Part shown: positions 4,755 through 6,064 of the stretch, in pieces
Position numbering within the stretch: the stretch's first letter is position 1
Layout: each line of letters starts with the position of its first letter
Assembly (NCBI GenBank): GCA_946479125.1
Contig: CAMLET010000219.1
Location: 1-6,064, forward strand
Source of the DNA: an uncultured Flavobacteriales bacterium
GTDB taxonomy: Bacteria; Bacteroidota; Bacteroidia; Flavobacteriales; Crocinitomicaceae
DNA length: 6,064 nucleotides
Reading direction: 5' to 3'
Position numbers and translations under genes: made by a program
The notes under the pieces: generated by a model
The model's input: the letters and a program-made list of their open reading frames with translations, nothing else
Database searches by the model: none
What the model was told of the DNA's origin: nothing

Positions 4755-5582
4755 ATGGAAAAGAAAAGAATTCTATTCATTTCGCAGGAAATTTTTCCGT
4801 TTCTTCCGAAAACTGAAATCTCTCACAACGCAAGAAAATTGCCTCAAACTACTCAAGAAGCAGGGAAGGAAATTCGCGTGTTCACACCAAAATTTGGTTG
4901 TATCAACGAACGTCGTCATCAATTGCACGAAGTAATACGTTTGTCAGGTATGAACATTATTATTGATGACAACGATCATCCGTTGATCATCAAAGTAGCG
5001 TCTATTCCTGCAGCTCGTATTCAGGTGTACTTTATTGACAACGAAGAGTATTTCAAAAGAAAATACAATGTTACAAACGAAGATGGCTCAGATTGTGAAG
5101 ACAATGACGAGCGCAGCATGTTCTTTTGTAGAGGAGTATTGGAAACTGTTAAGAAATTAGGATGGAAACCAGACGTGATTCATTGTCACGGTTGGATGGC
5201 GTCTTTAATGCCTTTGTATATTAAAAAGATCTACAACAAGGATCCGCATTTTGCTGGTACTAAAGTTGTTTACAGCATCTACAAAGAAAACGAAGGTTTC
5301 ACACAACCGTGGAGCGAGAAATTTGCTCAAAAACTAGCTTTCGATGGCTTTGATGAAGAAGTCACAAATCTTGTTAAAAACCCTTCTATAGAAGCAATAA
5401 CATCTGCATCTTTGGCGTTTGCTGATGGAGCGGTAATTGGTAGTGATGATATCCCTGCTGGTTTACAAGAAGCGTTCGATAAAGCTAATTGTTTAAAGTT
5501 GAACTACATGCCTGAAGAACATCTGTCGAAAGGATTGAATGAATTCTTTGACAAGGTATTAGAAGAAGGCGTTTTGATCTGA
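4755..5582 (+). CDS. Short glycogen/starch synthase-like protein (GT5 N-terminal domain only)
   Basis: The 275-residue protein resembles only the N-terminal Rossmann-like domain of GT5 glycogen/starch synthases. MEKKRILFISQEIFPFLPKT corresponds to the first strand and the ADP-glucose loop, followed by EAGKEIRVFTPKFGCINERR, and by PDVIHCHGW (139-147), the counterpart of the family's PDVxHxHxW segment. Two oddities stand out. The K-T-G-G-L substrate loop reads K19-T-E-I-S, keeping the lysine but losing both glycines. The whole C-terminal GT-B domain of a normal synthase of about 480 residues is absent, with no remnant downstream. I recall proteins of this length in many Bacteroidota beside panC, so this is a conserved short family rather than a fresh truncation, and it may not make glycogen. 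The ATG at 4755 is preferred over a TTG three codons earlier because MEKKRILF matches the family start. It is divergent from panC and one base from the lipoprotein gene, so the two form an operon. Confidence 0.82.
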   Translation: MEKKRILFISQEIFPFLPKTEISHNARKLPQTTQEAGKEIRVFTPKFGCINERRHQLHEVIRLSGMNIIIDDNDHPLIIKVASIPAARIQVYFIDNEEYFKRKYNVTNEDGSDCEDNDERSMFFCRGVLETVKKLGWKPDVIHCHGWMASLMPLYIKKIYNKDPHFAGTKVVYSIYKENEGFTQPWSEKFAQKLAFDGFDEEVTNLVKNPSIEAITSASLAFADGAVIGSDDIPAGLQEAFDKANCLKLNYMPEEHLSKGLNEFFDKVLEEGVLI

Positions 5583-5583
5583 T

Positions 5584-6064
5584 ATGATTAATACACAAAT
5601 AGAAATTAAAAACTGGCGGAGAATATATTCATTTTCCGCTTGTTTTTTGTTAGCACTAGCGGTTAGTGTTTCATGTAAGAAAACACCAGCCAAATTTGGA
5701 ACCGATGCACTTTCACCTGAATCGATATTAAGTGCAGGAGGTTCGGATACTTTTTCACTGGTTACTTACACGGTGAAAGAAGACTCTTTTCCAACGGATA
5801 ATCAGTTAAATTCACTTTTGGGTGTTATGCACGATCCGAAAATGGGTATAACAAATGCTTCGTTATACACTCAATTCACTTTCAATACTTCTGTAACGCA
5901 TGCAGCAGGTTTAGTACCAGTGATTGACTCTGTTGTTCTTTCATTGCATTATCAGGGATTGTACGGACAAGAAACCGCTCAAACATTTGAAGTTCATCAG
6001 CTAACAGATGATCTTGATATCGACGAGACCTATTACAAAGATTCTGAAACGTATGAATCGTTAA
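5584..6064 (+). CDS. DUF4270-type lipoprotein, N-terminal part (partial)
   Basis: The ATG at 5584-5586 lies one base after the stop of the GT5-like gene, and the frame stays open for 160 codons to the right edge. The first 30 residues are a lipoprotein signal: a basic stretch (KNWRR), the hydrophobic run FLLALAVSV and then Cys31 followed by KK. The -3 residue is Ser, so the lipobox is loose, as is frequent in this phylum. The mature part starts with KKTPAKFGTDALSPESIL, then a beta-rich segment with LVTYTVKEDSFPTDN (59-73), LLGVMHDPKMGITNASLYTQF (78-98) and VPVIDSVVLSLHYQGLYG (111-128). The order 'TYT..ED...LLG...DP.fG...a..y.Q' and 'DSVVLSL' is what I recall for the DUF4270 family found next to short GT5 proteins in Bacteroidota. 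It should be anchored in the outer or inner membrane facing the periplasm or surface. Function is unknown. Confidence 0.8.
   Translation, partial: MINTQIEIKNWRRIYSFSACFLLALAVSVSCKKTPAKFGTDALSPESILSAGGSDTFSLVTYTVKEDSFPTDNQLNSLLGVMHDPKMGITNASLYTQFTFNTSVTHAAGLVPVIDSVVLSLHYQGLYGQETAQTFEVHQLTDDLDIDETYYKDSETYESL

Noticed and set aside
1..6064. A new defence, mobile or toxin-antitoxin system
   Set aside because: All long open frames belong to recognised families; there are no transposase, integrase, toxin or nuclease motifs, and composition looks even throughout.

Overview
The window looks like chromosomal DNA of a member of the Bacteroidota, most likely Flavobacteriales (a Fluviicola/Crocinitomicaceae- or Flavobacterium-like bacterium; the genus is a guess). 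The main evidence is as follows. There is a sigma / FecR-type anti-sigma / STN-protein triad. There is a short one-domain 'glycogen synthase' followed at once by a DUF4270-type lipoprotein. Most start sites have -7 promoter elements of the form TAnnTTTG and no clear Shine-Dalgarno sequences, and the DNA is AT-leaning. No insertion sequence, phage gene, tRNA, rRNA or CRISPR array was seen.

Layout. Positions 1-1881 (minus strand) hold a tightly overlapping three-gene signalling operon read from right to left: an ECF sigma factor (1303-1881), a FecR-type membrane anti-sigma factor (362-1306), and a secreted protein with an STN domain, probably the start of a TonB-dependent outer-membrane receptor, cut by the window edge (1-371). 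Positions 2014-2724 (minus) hold an exported alpha/beta hydrolase standing alone, with a 28-bp near-palindrome just downstream. Positions 2826-4644 (minus) hold a biosynthetic block: panC, then after a repeat-rich spacer panD, then three bases later the heptose-phosphate adenylyltransferase gene rfaE2. From 4755 the strand switches: a short GT5-type starch/glycogen synthase-like protein (4755-5582, plus) and, one base later, a lipoprotein that runs off the right edge (5584-6064).

How the genes fit together. PanC and PanD supply pantothenate, the coenzyme A precursor: PanD makes beta-alanine and PanC joins it to pantoate. RfaE2 makes the ADP-heptose precursor used in lipopolysaccharide core or other surface heptose. 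The sigma/FecR/STN triad matches cell-surface signalling of the FecIRA kind, in which an outer-membrane receptor reports a ligand through FecR to free the sigma factor. The GT5-like protein and the lipoprotein form a two-gene unit of unknown purpose that I recall as widespread in this phylum.

Overall this is a fairly ordinary core-genome stretch. I found no convincing new defence, mobile or RNA system. The points most worth a second look are the degenerate single-domain GT5 protein paired with a lipoprotein, the promoter that nearly abuts the TTG start of the sigma gene, and three intergenic inverted repeats.
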